Assembly (NCBI RefSeq): GCF_025961575.1
Contig: NZ_JAOQNX010000007.1
Location: 1-64,000, forward strand
Length of the DNA stretch: 64,000 bases
Reading direction: 5' to 3'
From: Rhodoblastus acidophilus
Lineage (GTDB): Bacteria; Pseudomonadota; Alphaproteobacteria; Rhizobiales; Beijerinckiaceae
Positions 9,130 to 18,207 of this stretch are shown one piece after another; position 1 is the first letter of the stretch, and each line of letters starts with the position of its first letter. The notes under the pieces were generated by a model that ran no database searches, was not told the origin of the DNA, and was given only the letters and a program-made list of their open reading frames with translations. A program made the translations under genes and the position numbers.

Positions 9130-9152
9130 CCTTCTCCCCTTGCGGGAGAAGG
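9130..9152. terminator. Hairpin between convergent genes, part of a dispersed-repeat-like sequence
   Basis: CCTTCTCCC (9130-9138) and GGGAGAAGG (9144-9152) form a perfect 9-bp stem with a 5-base loop. It lies between the stops of the AraC gene (9079) and the TPR-glycosyltransferase (9195). The hairpin followed by TGGCCGCGCAGCGGCCGG resembles a short interspersed repeat recalled from many proteobacterial genomes. No T-run follows, so termination would be weak or factor-assisted. Confidence 0.5.
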
Positions 9153-9194
9153 TGGCCGCGCAGCGGCCGGATGAGGGGTTCGTCCGCCTTCGCT

Positions 9195-12100
9195 TCACCC
9201 TGCGCGACGCGGCGACGCGCCGAAGGCCGTTCGGCTCCAATGCCGCTCAGTGCGCTTGTAGGACGCGGCGCAGTGCATGGCGGCGAAGGCGAGCGCTTCG
9301 TGGCGGTCGAGCACGCGAATGCGCGACAGCTGTTCCAGACCGCCCTCCTCCGCGAGCGCCTGTCCAAGCATGCGCGTCATCAAGCCGGGTCCGGTCGCCA
9401 GCCACAAAATTTCGGTCTTGCCTTGGTTGACCGCTCTCACCGCCTCGTCGAAGGCGGCGCCGATCACGAGGTTTTTCGGCGCGCAGGCGATAAAATTATT
9501 GCCGACCGAACCGATGTCTTCCTGGTAGAGCACGAGTTCTGCGCCGTCGTTCAACAAAGGCGTCAGGTCGGCCTGGCAGCGATCGTCGCAATCGGCGTAA
9601 ATCCCGCCGTTCTCAAACAGCCAGCCGAGCCGGAAAATATCCGCCTTCATCGCCGGCTCGGCGGCGCGGTCGAAGGCGCGCAAGGGCGCGGCGCCGATCT
9701 CGCGCAGAAAGGCGCGTGCTTCGCCTTCATTCACGCGACGATGCGCGAGGCCAGGATTTTTCGCGCGCCAAGATCCGACATAGGTTTCGAGATCGGCGGG
9801 GAGTTCGTCGCTGTCCCAAAACTGCGTCAGCGCGAACGGAATGCGCGCCGATCCCGCGTTCATGGGGTCGCGACGAAACGCGCCGGACTGGCGCAGGGCG
9901 ATGAGCAGCGCGATGGCGCCCGGCGTATAGTCGGGAAAATCGCCGACGACTTTTCGCAAAGCGTCGATCCGTTCCTCGCCCTGAATTGCCAGCGCCTCGC
10001 GGGTGCGCGCGCAGGCGTGACGGTCGAGACGGAACTCGTCGAACAATTGTCCGTAATGCGTCTGAGAGGGCGAAGCCGAAACGCCCTTGATGCGGTTGAT
10101 CCCGCGGTTGAGCCGGGCGAGTTCGCGCAAATGGTCGCCGGCTTTTTCCAGATCGAAGCGCAGCAAATCGGTATGGATGAGACGATCGAGAATCCAGCCG
10201 TCGTCCGGCGCGGCGGCGCGCGCGGCGGAGATTTTTTCGCTGGCCGCGTCGAGCCGCCATTGCGCGAGATCGGACATGCCATCGGCGAAGAGCATTCCGG
10301 GCCCCGACACATCCGTCTCCTGAAAACGTCCCAACTCCGCATCGAGCAGGGCCGCCTTGAGCCGCAGTCGTGCATGGCGAGGAAACGCCTTTCGCCCGGC
10401 CTCGGCCGCCTCTGTCGCCGCGCCAAGATCGCCGACAGTCTTGAACAGGTCGATGCGTGCGACAAAATAATCGGCGCTCTCGCCGCGCGCGTCCCGAAAC
10501 GCGTCAAGCTCGGCAAGCGCCGCGTCGAACGCCCCGAGCGCGAGCTGCAGCTTGACCTTTTCCAGAGCGATCCAATTACGCGCCGGATCTTTCTCCAAGG
10601 CTTTTTCGTAAAGCGCCAAAGCCTGAGGCAGGTCGTCGCTCAATTCCGCGCGACGCGCCCGCGCCTCCAGCACCGCAACATGATCCGGCGCAAGCGCGAG
10701 GGCGCGCGTAAACCAATGGTTCGCCCGCGCCGCGTCCCCCTGGCGCAGCAGAAGATTAGCCATGTCGAGATGGGCGGCAACATCGTCCGGCCAGCGCGCA
10801 AGCAGCTCCGCGCAAAAATGCGCCGCGCCGGGAAAATCCCGATCTGCGACGGCGAGGCGCGCCAGCAGGCGCAGCGGTTCGGGATCGTCGGGACGGCGCG
10901 CCGCCCAGGCGCGCAAGGCGTCGCGCGCTTTGGCCCGCGCCTCGTCCGCGCAATGCAGCGCCGCGAGTTCGCCATAGGCGTGCGGACGCTCGGGCGCCAA
11001 TTCAATGGCCGCAAGATATTGCATAGCGGCCGCCGCGACATCATCTCGCGCGCGAAAAATATTGCCGAGGCCGACGAGCGGCCAATAGCGATCCCCAGCG
11101 CCATCCGCGAGTTTTTTGTACGCCGCCTCGGCTGCATCGAGATGATTTTCGGCAAGCCACACGCCCGCCTGCGCGAGTTGCAAACCTCGGTCGTCCGGCG
11201 CTTTTTGCAAGGCGGCGGCTAAAACATCCGCCGCCGCGCCTTCGCGCCCGCGCATTTTTAGCAGATAAAACAGGTCCAGCGCCGCGGCGGTGGCGGAAGC
11301 GCCGTCGCCCTCGACCAATGCCGTCAAAAGCCTCTGCGCCTCTTCAAAACGCTTGTCCCTGACGCATTGCTGCGCCTGGTCCAGCAAGAGCCAGGGATCG
11401 CCGGGACGGCGCGCCAGTCCCTCGCTGAGAATGCGTCGCGCCTTCGCCTCGTCGCCCTGTCCGCGCTCCAGCGCCGCGAGGCTGCGCAAGGCAGGGACAA
11501 AGCCGGGGTCCGCCCCGAGCATGTATTCGTAGTGTCGGCGCGCAGCCGAAATTTCCCCCGCGCCGCGCGCCTGTTCGGCGGCTCGAAAGCGGGCCCAGAG
11601 ATCGACCGGTTCCGTTTGTCGCCGCGCCTGATCCAGCACGCCCGCAAGCGTTGCGGCCATCTCGTCATCGCCGAGGCGACGCAGGGCGTCGATATGGCCT
11701 TCCGCACGCGCCCACTCCCGGGCCTTCACCGCCGCGGTCACGCAATCGCGCGTGTTGGCGATGTTTTGCGGATCGCTTTCCGCGGCCTTCTCGAACCATC
11801 CCAAGCTCGCGCCAAAATCGCCGGTGTGCCCGCAGGTCTGCGCGAGGCCGCGCAGCGCCGCCACGAAATGCGGGTCCGCCTCCACCAGCTCCGAAAACAG
11901 CTGCGCGGCATCCTCGAACCTGCGCAATTGCATCAGCGCGACGCCGAGGCTGTGGCGCGTCCATCGGTCGCCTGGAACGAGCGCGTCGAGCGTGCGCCAA
12001 AGGGCTTCGGCGCGCACGCCATCGCCGGCCGCCGTCGCCTGGCGCGCCAGACCGCGCAGCGCCTTGACGCCAATATCGTTGCGCGCCCAGAAGGCCAAGA

Positions 12101-12200
12101 AGGCCGTCTGCGCCGCATCGGCTTCGCCAGCGTCGAGATGGCGCCAGGCGGCCTCGCAGGCGCCGGACATTTCCTCAAAAGTCCCGAAGGCGCTGGACAT
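9195..12200 (-). CDS. TPR-rich protein with C-terminal DXD glycosyltransferase domain
   Basis: The 1001-aa product has about 770 residues of tetratricopeptide repeats (for example YWPLVGLGNIFRARDDVAAA and WFTRALALAPDHVAVLEARA). A C-terminal domain of the Gly_transf_sug (GT32-like) type starts near residue 775 with IPFALTQFWDSDELP and contains MKADIFRLGWLFENGGIYAD followed by CDD, the metal and nucleotide-sugar-binding DXD region. It should be a cytoplasmic glycosyltransferase acting on a protein or polymer bound by the TPR part. ATG 12200 has GAGGAGA upstream, which overlaps the stop of the preceding gene. It is the last gene of the minus-strand operon. The last residues (SPRRAG) run into repeat-like DNA. 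Confidence 0.8.
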   Translation of the reverse strand: MSSAFGTFEEMSGACEAAWRHLDAGEADAAQTAFLAFWARNDIGVKALRGLARQATAAGDGVRAEALWRTLDALVPGDRWTRHSLGVALMQLRRFEDAAQLFSELVEADPHFVAALRGLAQTCGHTGDFGASLGWFEKAAESDPQNIANTRDCVTAAVKAREWARAEGHIDALRRLGDDEMAATLAGVLDQARRQTEPVDLWARFRAAEQARGAGEISAARRHYEYMLGADPGFVPALRSLAALERGQGDEAKARRILSEGLARRPGDPWLLLDQAQQCVRDKRFEEAQRLLTALVEGDGASATAAALDLFYLLKMRGREGAAADVLAAALQKAPDDRGLQLAQAGVWLAENHLDAAEAAYKKLADGAGDRYWPLVGLGNIFRARDDVAAAAMQYLAAIELAPERPHAYGELAALHCADEARAKARDALRAWAARRPDDPEPLRLLARLAVADRDFPGAAHFCAELLARWPDDVAAHLDMANLLLRQGDAARANHWFTRALALAPDHVAVLEARARRAELSDDLPQALALYEKALEKDPARNWIALEKVKLQLALGAFDAALAELDAFRDARGESADYFVARIDLFKTVGDLGAATEAAEAGRKAFPRHARLRLKAALLDAELGRFQETDVSGPGMLFADGMSDLAQWRLDAASEKISAARAAAPDDGWILDRLIHTDLLRFDLEKAGDHLRELARLNRGINRIKGVSASPSQTHYGQLFDEFRLDRHACARTREALAIQGEERIDALRKVVGDFPDYTPGAIALLIALRQSGAFRRDPMNAGSARIPFALTQFWDSDELPADLETYVGSWRAKNPGLAHRRVNEGEARAFLREIGAAPLRAFDRAAEPAMKADIFRLGWLFENGGIYADCDDRCQADLTPLLNDGAELVLYQEDIGSVGNNFIACAPKNLVIGAAFDEAVRAVNQGKTEILWLATGPGLMTRMLGQALAEEGGLEQLSRIRVLDRHEALAFAAMHCAASYKRTERHWSRTAFGASPRRAG

Positions 12201-12209
12201 GACGTCTCC

Positions 12210-13013
12210 TCAATAGGCGGAGAAAATTTTCAAGGGCATGGGTTTGTTGACTTCGATGCGCGCGTTCACGCCGAGGTCGACGAACAGAAGACGGTCCGGT
12301 CCGAGTCGATATTCGATGGCGCCCTCAAAACCGCCGCTGCGGCGCCGATCGTTCTGCGACCCCTCGACGATGGCGATCGAAACCGGCGCCGCGCTCCACA
12401 AAGCGACGATCGACAGCGGCTCGCCGCCGTCCGCCAACACGGCCATGCCGATCTCGTCGAAGCAAGCCGCAGACAAATCGGTCTCGACCAATTCGGCCTC
12501 GCGCAACAGAAGCAGTTCCAAAAAGTGCTGCGCGCTTTTCAGCGGGTCTTCCACCAAAACCTCAGCGCCATTCGATTTCGGCTGAACCAGCGAATGGTCG
12601 AAGGCGCCGAGCTGCTGCACATATTTGAGAAACGCCGCTTCGGCGGGCGACAGCATGCCGCGCACGCGCATCCATTCAAGACGCGCAAGCGCCGCCGCCG
12701 GCGCCTGGAACAGATCGGATCGTCCCTTGGTGGCGCTGCTCTGCAGCAGCGAAAAATCGCTGCTTTCGAGCTTGACGATCACGCGCGGCAAATCGCTGGG
12801 GTCGGCGACGGCGATGGGAAAGCTGAACCCCAGTCTGCCGTCGGCGAGGCCGGCGGCCTTCAGATCGTCGCGGACGATGCCGATGCGGCCGGAGCCGACG
12901 CATTGATCGTCGACAAAGGCTAGCACCGTGCGATCAAAAACCTCGCCGAAATCAGAATAGAGCCATCCGTCGATCCTTTCGTCGTTCACGAGTTCAATCG
13001 CGCCGCGCAGCAT
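12210..13013 (-). CDS. Unknown protein with N-terminal GW...GF domain
   Basis: A 267-aa product not recognised as a known family. Residues 10-66 carry the sequence pattern that recurs in this locus: RIDGW at 13-17, a hydrophobic strand with VLAFVDDQCVGSGR, a charged stretch VRDDL, then GRLGFSFPI at 59-67. The rest is mixed helix and strand with no catalytic motif, signal peptide or membrane segment. ATG 13013 has GGAGAC 6 bases upstream. It sits 30 bp after the GT4 gene and overlaps the Shine-Dalgarno of the TPR-glycosyltransferase, so it is co-transcribed with them. It may be a specificity or scaffold subunit (inference). Confidence 0.6.
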   Translation of the reverse strand: MLRGAIELVNDERIDGWLYSDFGEVFDRTVLAFVDDQCVGSGRIGIVRDDLKAAGLADGRLGFSFPIAVADPSDLPRVIVKLESSDFSLLQSSATKGRSDLFQAPAAALARLEWMRVRGMLSPAEAAFLKYVQQLGAFDHSLVQPKSNGAEVLVEDPLKSAQHFLELLLLREAELVETDLSAACFDEIGMAVLADGGEPLSIVALWSAAPVSIAIVEGSQNDRRRSGGFEGAIEYRLGPDRLLFVDLGVNARIEVNKPMPLKIFSAY

Positions 13014-13043
13014 TCCCAGTCTCCAAAATTTTCCGAGCGCAAA

Positions 13044-14327
13044 TCAGGCGTGAGGCGCCGGCTCGCGTTTCGCCATGACCGGCGGCGCCTGCCACCGACC
13101 CGAAAAGGCCGCGAGATAGCGGCGCGCCATTTCCAAGCCGTCGAACGGTTTTGGAAGCCCGTCCACCAGGGAGAAATAGGTCTCCTCGCAGGCCGCCTCG
13201 ATCATGCAGCGCGCGAGATCGGCGCCGTCGCCGACGCGAAAATGTTTTCCGCTCACGCCATCCACGACCTTTTCGGCCATGCCGCCGATGCCGCTGCACA
13301 GCACCGGGCAGCCCACGGCAAAAGCCTCCTGGATCACCACCGGCGAGTTCTCCCACCAGCGGCTCGGCGTCAGCACATAATCGCAATCCGCCATCAGGCG
13401 CGCGACATTGGTGTTGTCATAGGGTCCCAGATATTCGACCAGACCGCTGGAGCAGGCGTCCTTGAAGCGTGTGACGAACTGCTCGCTCTGGCCGATGATG
13501 TTGCCGTGCACGCGGATTTTTATGTTGGGAACCTTGCTCTTGTGCAGTTTTTCCGCCGCATCGAGGATGACATCCACCCCCTTGAACGGGTTGATCTGGC
13601 CGAAGAATCCAAAGGTCCAGGCGCCGCGCGCATCGGCATTGTGGCGCGACGAACAGGTCGGCAGTTCGGCGAGGCCATTTTCAATCACCGAGAATTTTTC
13701 GCGCTCCAATCCCCACGCACAAAAGCGCTCGGCCAGGAACTGGCTCGGGGAGATCAGCACGTCGAAGCCGCGCAATGTTTCGAGAAACAGCTTTTTGCGG
13801 AAGATGAAATCGTGCCGCGTCATCGACGGGAAGCAGGCGGCGCAGGACGCGCTCGACTCCTGCGCGCACAGACGCTGCCCGACCGGCGTCACCATTTGTC
13901 CGTGGTTGTAGCAGATCGCCAGGAACTCGTGGAGGGTGAAGGCGAGTTTCAGACCGGGCAAGGCGCGGATGCGGCGCAGCGCGCCGAGGCCGAGATTGGT
14001 GAAGTGATGGAAATTGACCAATTGCACGCGGCGAGCGCGCAAAATGGCTTCAAGCTCCTCGCCGACGCGCGCGGCGCCGAGTTGAAAAAAATGCTCGAAC
14101 ATGTCGCCGCGCACGAAGACCGCATATTCGTTCTCCGAGGCCAGCGCCAGTTTTGCGCGCGAGTCCTCAGCGCAGGCCGCGATGAAAATCGCGTCCACGC
14201 CCGCCGTTCGCAAACCCTTGTAGAGCGTGTAGGCGGCGATCTCCGCGCCGCCCTTGCTCACGCTGGGATGGGAATGCGAGACAATGGCGATGCGCGGCGC
14301 TTCGGCCAGGACTTCCGTTTTCCTCAT
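13044..14327 (-). CDS. GT4-family glycosyltransferase
   Basis: The 427-aa product has a GT-B fold. The N-terminal domain starts RIAIVSHSHPSVSKGGAEIA with the Gly-rich acceptor loop. The C-terminal nucleotide-sugar domain contains GFFGQINPFKGVDVILDAA and the E-x7-E-like block WWENSPVVIQEAFAVGCPVL followed by GGMAEKV. It is a retaining glycosyltransferase of family GT4, cytoplasmic, adding one sugar from a nucleotide donor. The start is taken at ATG 14327, which overlaps the previous stop as ATGA and has GGGAGC upstream. An in-frame start 64 codons earlier would lie inside the upstream gene and is less likely. Four clustered cysteines (CAQESSASCAAC) are unusual for the family. Confidence 0.88.
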   Translation of the reverse strand: MRKTEVLAEAPRIAIVSHSHPSVSKGGAEIAAYTLYKGLRTAGVDAIFIAACAEDSRAKLALASENEYAVFVRGDMFEHFFQLGAARVGEELEAILRARRVQLVNFHHFTNLGLGALRRIRALPGLKLAFTLHEFLAICYNHGQMVTPVGQRLCAQESSASCAACFPSMTRHDFIFRKKLFLETLRGFDVLISPSQFLAERFCAWGLEREKFSVIENGLAELPTCSSRHNADARGAWTFGFFGQINPFKGVDVILDAAEKLHKSKVPNIKIRVHGNIIGQSEQFVTRFKDACSSGLVEYLGPYDNTNVARLMADCDYVLTPSRWWENSPVVIQEAFAVGCPVLCSGIGGMAEKVVDGVSGKHFRVGDGADLARCMIEAACEETYFSLVDGLPKPFDGLEMARRYLAAFSGRWQAPPVMAKREPAPHA

Positions 14328-16336
14328 GATTGCGCTCCCAAGGCCAGCACGCGATTGACATGTTCGATCAGCCGCGGCGGCGGCGCCGTCCGGCGTAAAA
14401 CTTCGGCGCCCGCCGCGATCCTGCGCGCCTCTGGGAACACCTCGGCATCGACCGCGCTGCGCAGCGGCAGGCGGCGATTTTGATCGCGCAAGAAACGGCG
14501 CCACGCCTGTGAGGACCATGAGAAGGCGGCGGAGCCAATCCGCGCCGGCAGCCAGGGCTGGTCCGGGTCCGAGGCGTCAAAAAAGGTCAGGTCGTCGCCG
14601 GCGCCGACAAGACGGTCAAGCGCGGCCCAGCCGGCGTCCGCCAGCGCCACATCGGGCCCGACGAAAACGAAGCGGCGCGCGTCCACCAGCGACAGCGCGG
14701 CGTCCAGGCTCCATAGCGCGCAATCGACGTCGGCGACGAAGACAAGGCTCGCCGCCCCGGCGAAATTCTCGGCAAATTCTGCAAACAGCTCGCCGATCTC
14801 GCCATGACGAGAAGACTCCGGCGCGACGATCACCACGCCGACGCCCTGCGCGCGGCACCCGGCGAGACGCGCGCGCAAATGTTCGAACAGGAGGAATTGC
14901 AGGCGGCGCTCCGAGGGCGCGCAGAAGATCAGCGCGTGGGCGCAGGGGGTGACGATGTCGCCCATGACCCGCCCGTAATCGCGCGCGCAGGTCTCATGCA
15001 CGGCGAGCGCCAGCGGCTTGAAGAAAGCTTCGCGTTCGAGCACGGGATAGAAATCGCGCAAGCCCGCGAGATCGGCGGGGGAGAGACGGACGATCTGCAC
15101 ATCGTCCAGCCGGTGATGCGTCGAGGCGCTGTTCTCGTAAGTCAGCCGCAAGGTCGCGGCGCAAAAGTCCGCATCGCGCAGATCGCCGCGAAACACAATG
15201 GTGAAGCCCGCGCGCTCGATGGCGGCGCCCATGCGGGGAAATCCAGCGGTCAGGTCCGGGCGCGGCGCGAAATGCAGCGACGACGGCGCGGCCTCCAAGA
15301 CTTCCTCGCCGAGTTTTAACGCCATGCCCGTGACGCGGTGCGACGGGCTGACGACCCAGCCCTTCATGAACACGCCAAAGCCCTCGATAAACTGGGCGGC
15401 GTCGACAGCGAGCTTGATCTTTTTCGACGCCGGGGTTTCGAGCGCCCAGCCGTCGGTCTCGGCGGCGATGGCGAGCATGGCGCGGGCGAGCGCGCGACTA
15501 TACGGCTCGTCCTGGGAGCGCAAATGACCGAACACTTCGCCGGGCGTGGTCACGCGCAAAGGCCGCAACGCGCGCAGCACATTTTCTCCGTTTTCGCCGA
15601 ACGCCACCAGGGCGTCGGAGGACGCCGACGGACGCCAGTCGGTGAGCAGCGCGCCGACGATGCCGACCGCGGGCTCGGCGAGGTCGGCGCGCCGAAAATA
15701 GGCGCAGCGCAGACCCGCAGCATATTTGCGCCGGTCGAGCACGACGGCTGGAAATTCGGCCGCGCCGCGGCTCGAGGTCCAGCCGAGGAACCACAGAACG
15801 TTCCCCGCGCCGAAGGCGATGGCTTCGATCACGCCATCGGCGTCGGCCGCGGTCTTGCGCGGCGGCTGGAACAGCATGTCGCCAGCGCCTTGGCGCGCGA
15901 TCTCCAACGATTCGAGCAGCGCCTGCCCCTCGCTGCGCTTGAGCCAGGCCTCGCGCGCCTCAAGCAGCGCGCCCAGAGTCGGCAGCCCGTCATGGGACGG
16001 AAGAGTCCAGCCCTGACCGGCGATGCGCACCGAAAACTCCTTGGCGGCGAAAACCGGCCTGTTGAGCAGGAAGGCGTCGAAGACGGAGGCGTCGAAGCAG
16101 AAGCCGAAACGGCCCTGTATGCCGATGGCCTCGCAGACGTCCCGGCGCGCATGGGCGGCGCGCGCACTCGCGACCGCCGCGCCATTGACCACGAGTTCGA
16201 CCTCGCATTCGGCGGCGGCGTCGGCAATGTCGACGCACCAGCCGGTCAAGCCGGATTGCGGATCGAACGCGTCCACCGCGCCGAACATGCCCGCGCCATC
16301 TCTTTCGCTGGGCGCAAGCTTGAAATTCATTCCCAT
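14324..16336 (-). CDS. Unknown 670-aa protein with two or three GW...GF domains
   Basis: Not a recognised family. Residues 22-82 carry one copy of the locus-specific pattern (GLTGW at 29-33, VELVVNGAAVASARA at 46-60, RFGFCF at 76-81). Residues 320-384 carry a second (FMKGW, MALKLGEEVLEA, RPDLTAGF, ERAGFTIVF), and 180-232 may be a third diverged copy (FLGWTSS, then VVLDRRKYAAGLRC). The C-terminal 210 residues alternate hydrophobic strands and helices (VVIVAPESSRHGE, SLVFVADVDCALWSLD, RRFVFVGPDVALADAGW), as in a degenerate GT-A or Rossmann domain. No signal peptide is seen. It lies in the operon between Sel1 and GT4 genes, with an ATGA overlap to GT4. Confidence 0.55.
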   Translation of the reverse strand: MGMNFKLAPSERDGAGMFGAVDAFDPQSGLTGWCVDIADAAAECEVELVVNGAAVASARAAHARRDVCEAIGIQGRFGFCFDASVFDAFLLNRPVFAAKEFSVRIAGQGWTLPSHDGLPTLGALLEAREAWLKRSEGQALLESLEIARQGAGDMLFQPPRKTAADADGVIEAIAFGAGNVLWFLGWTSSRGAAEFPAVVLDRRKYAAGLRCAYFRRADLAEPAVGIVGALLTDWRPSASSDALVAFGENGENVLRALRPLRVTTPGEVFGHLRSQDEPYSRALARAMLAIAAETDGWALETPASKKIKLAVDAAQFIEGFGVFMKGWVVSPSHRVTGMALKLGEEVLEAAPSSLHFAPRPDLTAGFPRMGAAIERAGFTIVFRGDLRDADFCAATLRLTYENSASTHHRLDDVQIVRLSPADLAGLRDFYPVLEREAFFKPLALAVHETCARDYGRVMGDIVTPCAHALIFCAPSERRLQFLLFEHLRARLAGCRAQGVGVVIVAPESSRHGEIGELFAEFAENFAGAASLVFVADVDCALWSLDAALSLVDARRFVFVGPDVALADAGWAALDRLVGAGDDLTFFDASDPDQPWLPARIGSAAFSWSSQAWRRFLRDQNRRLPLRSAVDAEVFPEARRIAAGAEVLRRTAPPPRLIEHVNRVLALGAQS

Positions 16337-16365
16337 CGGCCGTCAGCTCCTTCGAAAAACATGGA

Positions 16366-18207
16366 TCAAGCCTTGGCCGCGCCCGCCGGGGCGACGCCCC
16401 GCTCCACGGATTGCGCGACCAGCGCGCGGCCTCGTGAAAAATCCTGCGGCGCGCCCTGGCCCTTCATCAGCATGACGCCGAGATTGTAGCGCGCGAGATC
16501 GTTGCCCTGTTCGGCGGCGCGCTCGTACCAGCGCACGGCTTCCTCGAAATCGACCGGCGCGCCCGCCCCCGTGCAATGGATGACGCCGAGGCGGAATTGC
16601 GCGGCGGAATGGCCCTGCTCGCCGGCGCGCCGCAGCATCTCGACGCCGGCCGCCAGTTTTTCGGCATCGTCCTTCCGCTCGAGCAAGGACAGGGCGACCA
16701 GATATTGCGCCTCGCGCTCGCCCATTTCCGCCGCCTTCCCATAGGCCTCGGCCGCCTTGTGCGGCGCTGCTTCGCCACCGTAGCGGCCTGAATGAAGATG
16801 GCCGAGCAGCAGCAGCGCTTCGCGTCCGCCGGCCTCGCCCGCCTCGGCGAGCCATTTTTCCGCCGCCGCCAGATCGATCGCGCAACCCTCGCCGATGAGT
16901 TGTCGCGCGCCCAGTCGCATGCGCGCGGCGACGTCGCCACTCTCGGCCGCGCGCAAAAGCCATTCCAAGGCCTTGGCGGGATCGCCGTCGCGTTCACAGG
17001 CCTCCGACGCCTTCAAAAACGCCGGAAGCAGGCCGCGCTCCGCCGCGAAGACATACCAGCGCGACGCCTGCTCCATGTCGCGCGCCACGCCCTGCCCCGT
17101 CGCATGGAGCGCGGCGAGATTGTAGGCGGCCGTCGCGTGCCCCTGCTCCGCAGCGGCGCGGAACCAGCGCGCGGCCTCGGGAAGATTGACGCCGCCCGCG
17201 GCGCCCGAGCACAGCATTTCCGCGATCATATATTGCGCGCGCGCGTCGCCCATTTCCGCCGCGCGACGATGCCAGTTGGCGGCTTCGCGCAAGTCCGGTT
17301 CGACCTCGCCGCCCGCGCTGTAGAACGCGGCGAGGCGGACCACCGCCGGATAACATCCGGCCTTGGCGGCGCGCCTGAGATAGGTTTCCGCGCGATCCAG
17401 ATTCTTTGCGAGGCCTTCACCGGAAATGTGCATCTCCGCCGCCGCCAGCAGCGCATGCGGATCGTTCTGTTCCGCCGCCTTCGCATACCAGGCGCCGGCC
17501 GCAGCCAAGTCGACGCCGCGGCCCTGTCCCTGATGGAACACGGTGGCGAGCGCCAGTTGCGCGCGGGAGTGCCCGGCCTGCGCGGCCTTTTCATAGAAAT
17601 CGGCGCCGCGCTCCGCATTGCGCTCGACGCCGACGCCGTTGAAATGCATGTCGCCGAGACCGAATTGCGCATTGCGGTCGCCGCGCTCCGCCGCCCATTC
17701 GTACCATTGGCGCGCCGCATCGAGATCGCGCGGCGCCTTTACGCCCTCGAAGAAGACGGCGCCGAGAATGACCCCAGCCTCGACCTCGCCTTGCTCCGCT
17801 GCAGAAGCCAGAAGCGCGACGGCCTCTTGGCAGTCCGCATCGATCTGCGCGCCGCCGGGAAACAGCAGCGCGCGATTGTCGTCCGCGCCTTCAGTCGCGC
17901 GAAAAAACTCACCAGCGTTGCGGCCGCCGTGAAGCAGGATGCGCGCAAGGCGCAATTGCGCGCCGGCATGACCGCGTTCGGCGCCGCGCCTGTGCCATTT
18001 CGCGGCCTCGACGACATCGCGCAACACGCCCCGCCCCTCCTCGAACAGCTTTCCGACGAGATAATCGGCGCGGGCTTCGCCAGCCTCGCTCGCCTTTCTC
18101 CACAGGCGAAACGCCTCAAAGAAATTTCCCTCGGCATAAGCCTCTTCGCCCCGTTCGAGCGGCGAGCGGAACAAGCGGGCGATCCCCTGCAAAAGAACTT
18201 TGGTCAT
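16366..18207 (-). CDS. Sel1-repeat protein
   Basis: The 613-aa product is built almost wholly of Sel1-like repeats, about 14 copies of the 36-residue unit, such as EAANWHRRAAEMGDARAQYM and AARWFRAAAEQGHATAAYNL. Sel1 solenoids are protein-interaction scaffolds; bacterial ones often serve in secretion, exopolysaccharide or stress functions. No signal peptide is evident. Start ATG 18207 overlaps the hlyD stop as ATGA; the open frame extending upstream to 18894 lies inside hlyD in another frame and is rejected. Its place directly after the T1SS genes suggests it helps assemble the exporter or link it to the glycosyltransferases (inference). Confidence 0.85.
   Translation of the reverse strand: MTKVLLQGIARLFRSPLERGEEAYAEGNFFEAFRLWRKASEAGEARADYLVGKLFEEGRGVLRDVVEAAKWHRRGAERGHAGAQLRLARILLHGGRNAGEFFRATEGADDNRALLFPGGAQIDADCQEAVALLASAAEQGEVEAGVILGAVFFEGVKAPRDLDAARQWYEWAAERGDRNAQFGLGDMHFNGVGVERNAERGADFYEKAAQAGHSRAQLALATVFHQGQGRGVDLAAAGAWYAKAAEQNDPHALLAAAEMHISGEGLAKNLDRAETYLRRAAKAGCYPAVVRLAAFYSAGGEVEPDLREAANWHRRAAEMGDARAQYMIAEMLCSGAAGGVNLPEAARWFRAAAEQGHATAAYNLAALHATGQGVARDMEQASRWYVFAAERGLLPAFLKASEACERDGDPAKALEWLLRAAESGDVAARMRLGARQLIGEGCAIDLAAAEKWLAEAGEAGGREALLLLGHLHSGRYGGEAAPHKAAEAYGKAAEMGEREAQYLVALSLLERKDDAEKLAAGVEMLRRAGEQGHSAAQFRLGVIHCTGAGAPVDFEEAVRWYERAAEQGNDLARYNLGVMLMKGQGAPQDFSRGRALVAQSVERGVAPAGAAKA

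Noticed and set aside
9171-12923. Plus-strand open frames of 500-680 codons over the TPR-glycosyltransferase and the 267-aa gene
   Set aside because: Antisense shadows of TPR coding sequence; low-complexity translation.
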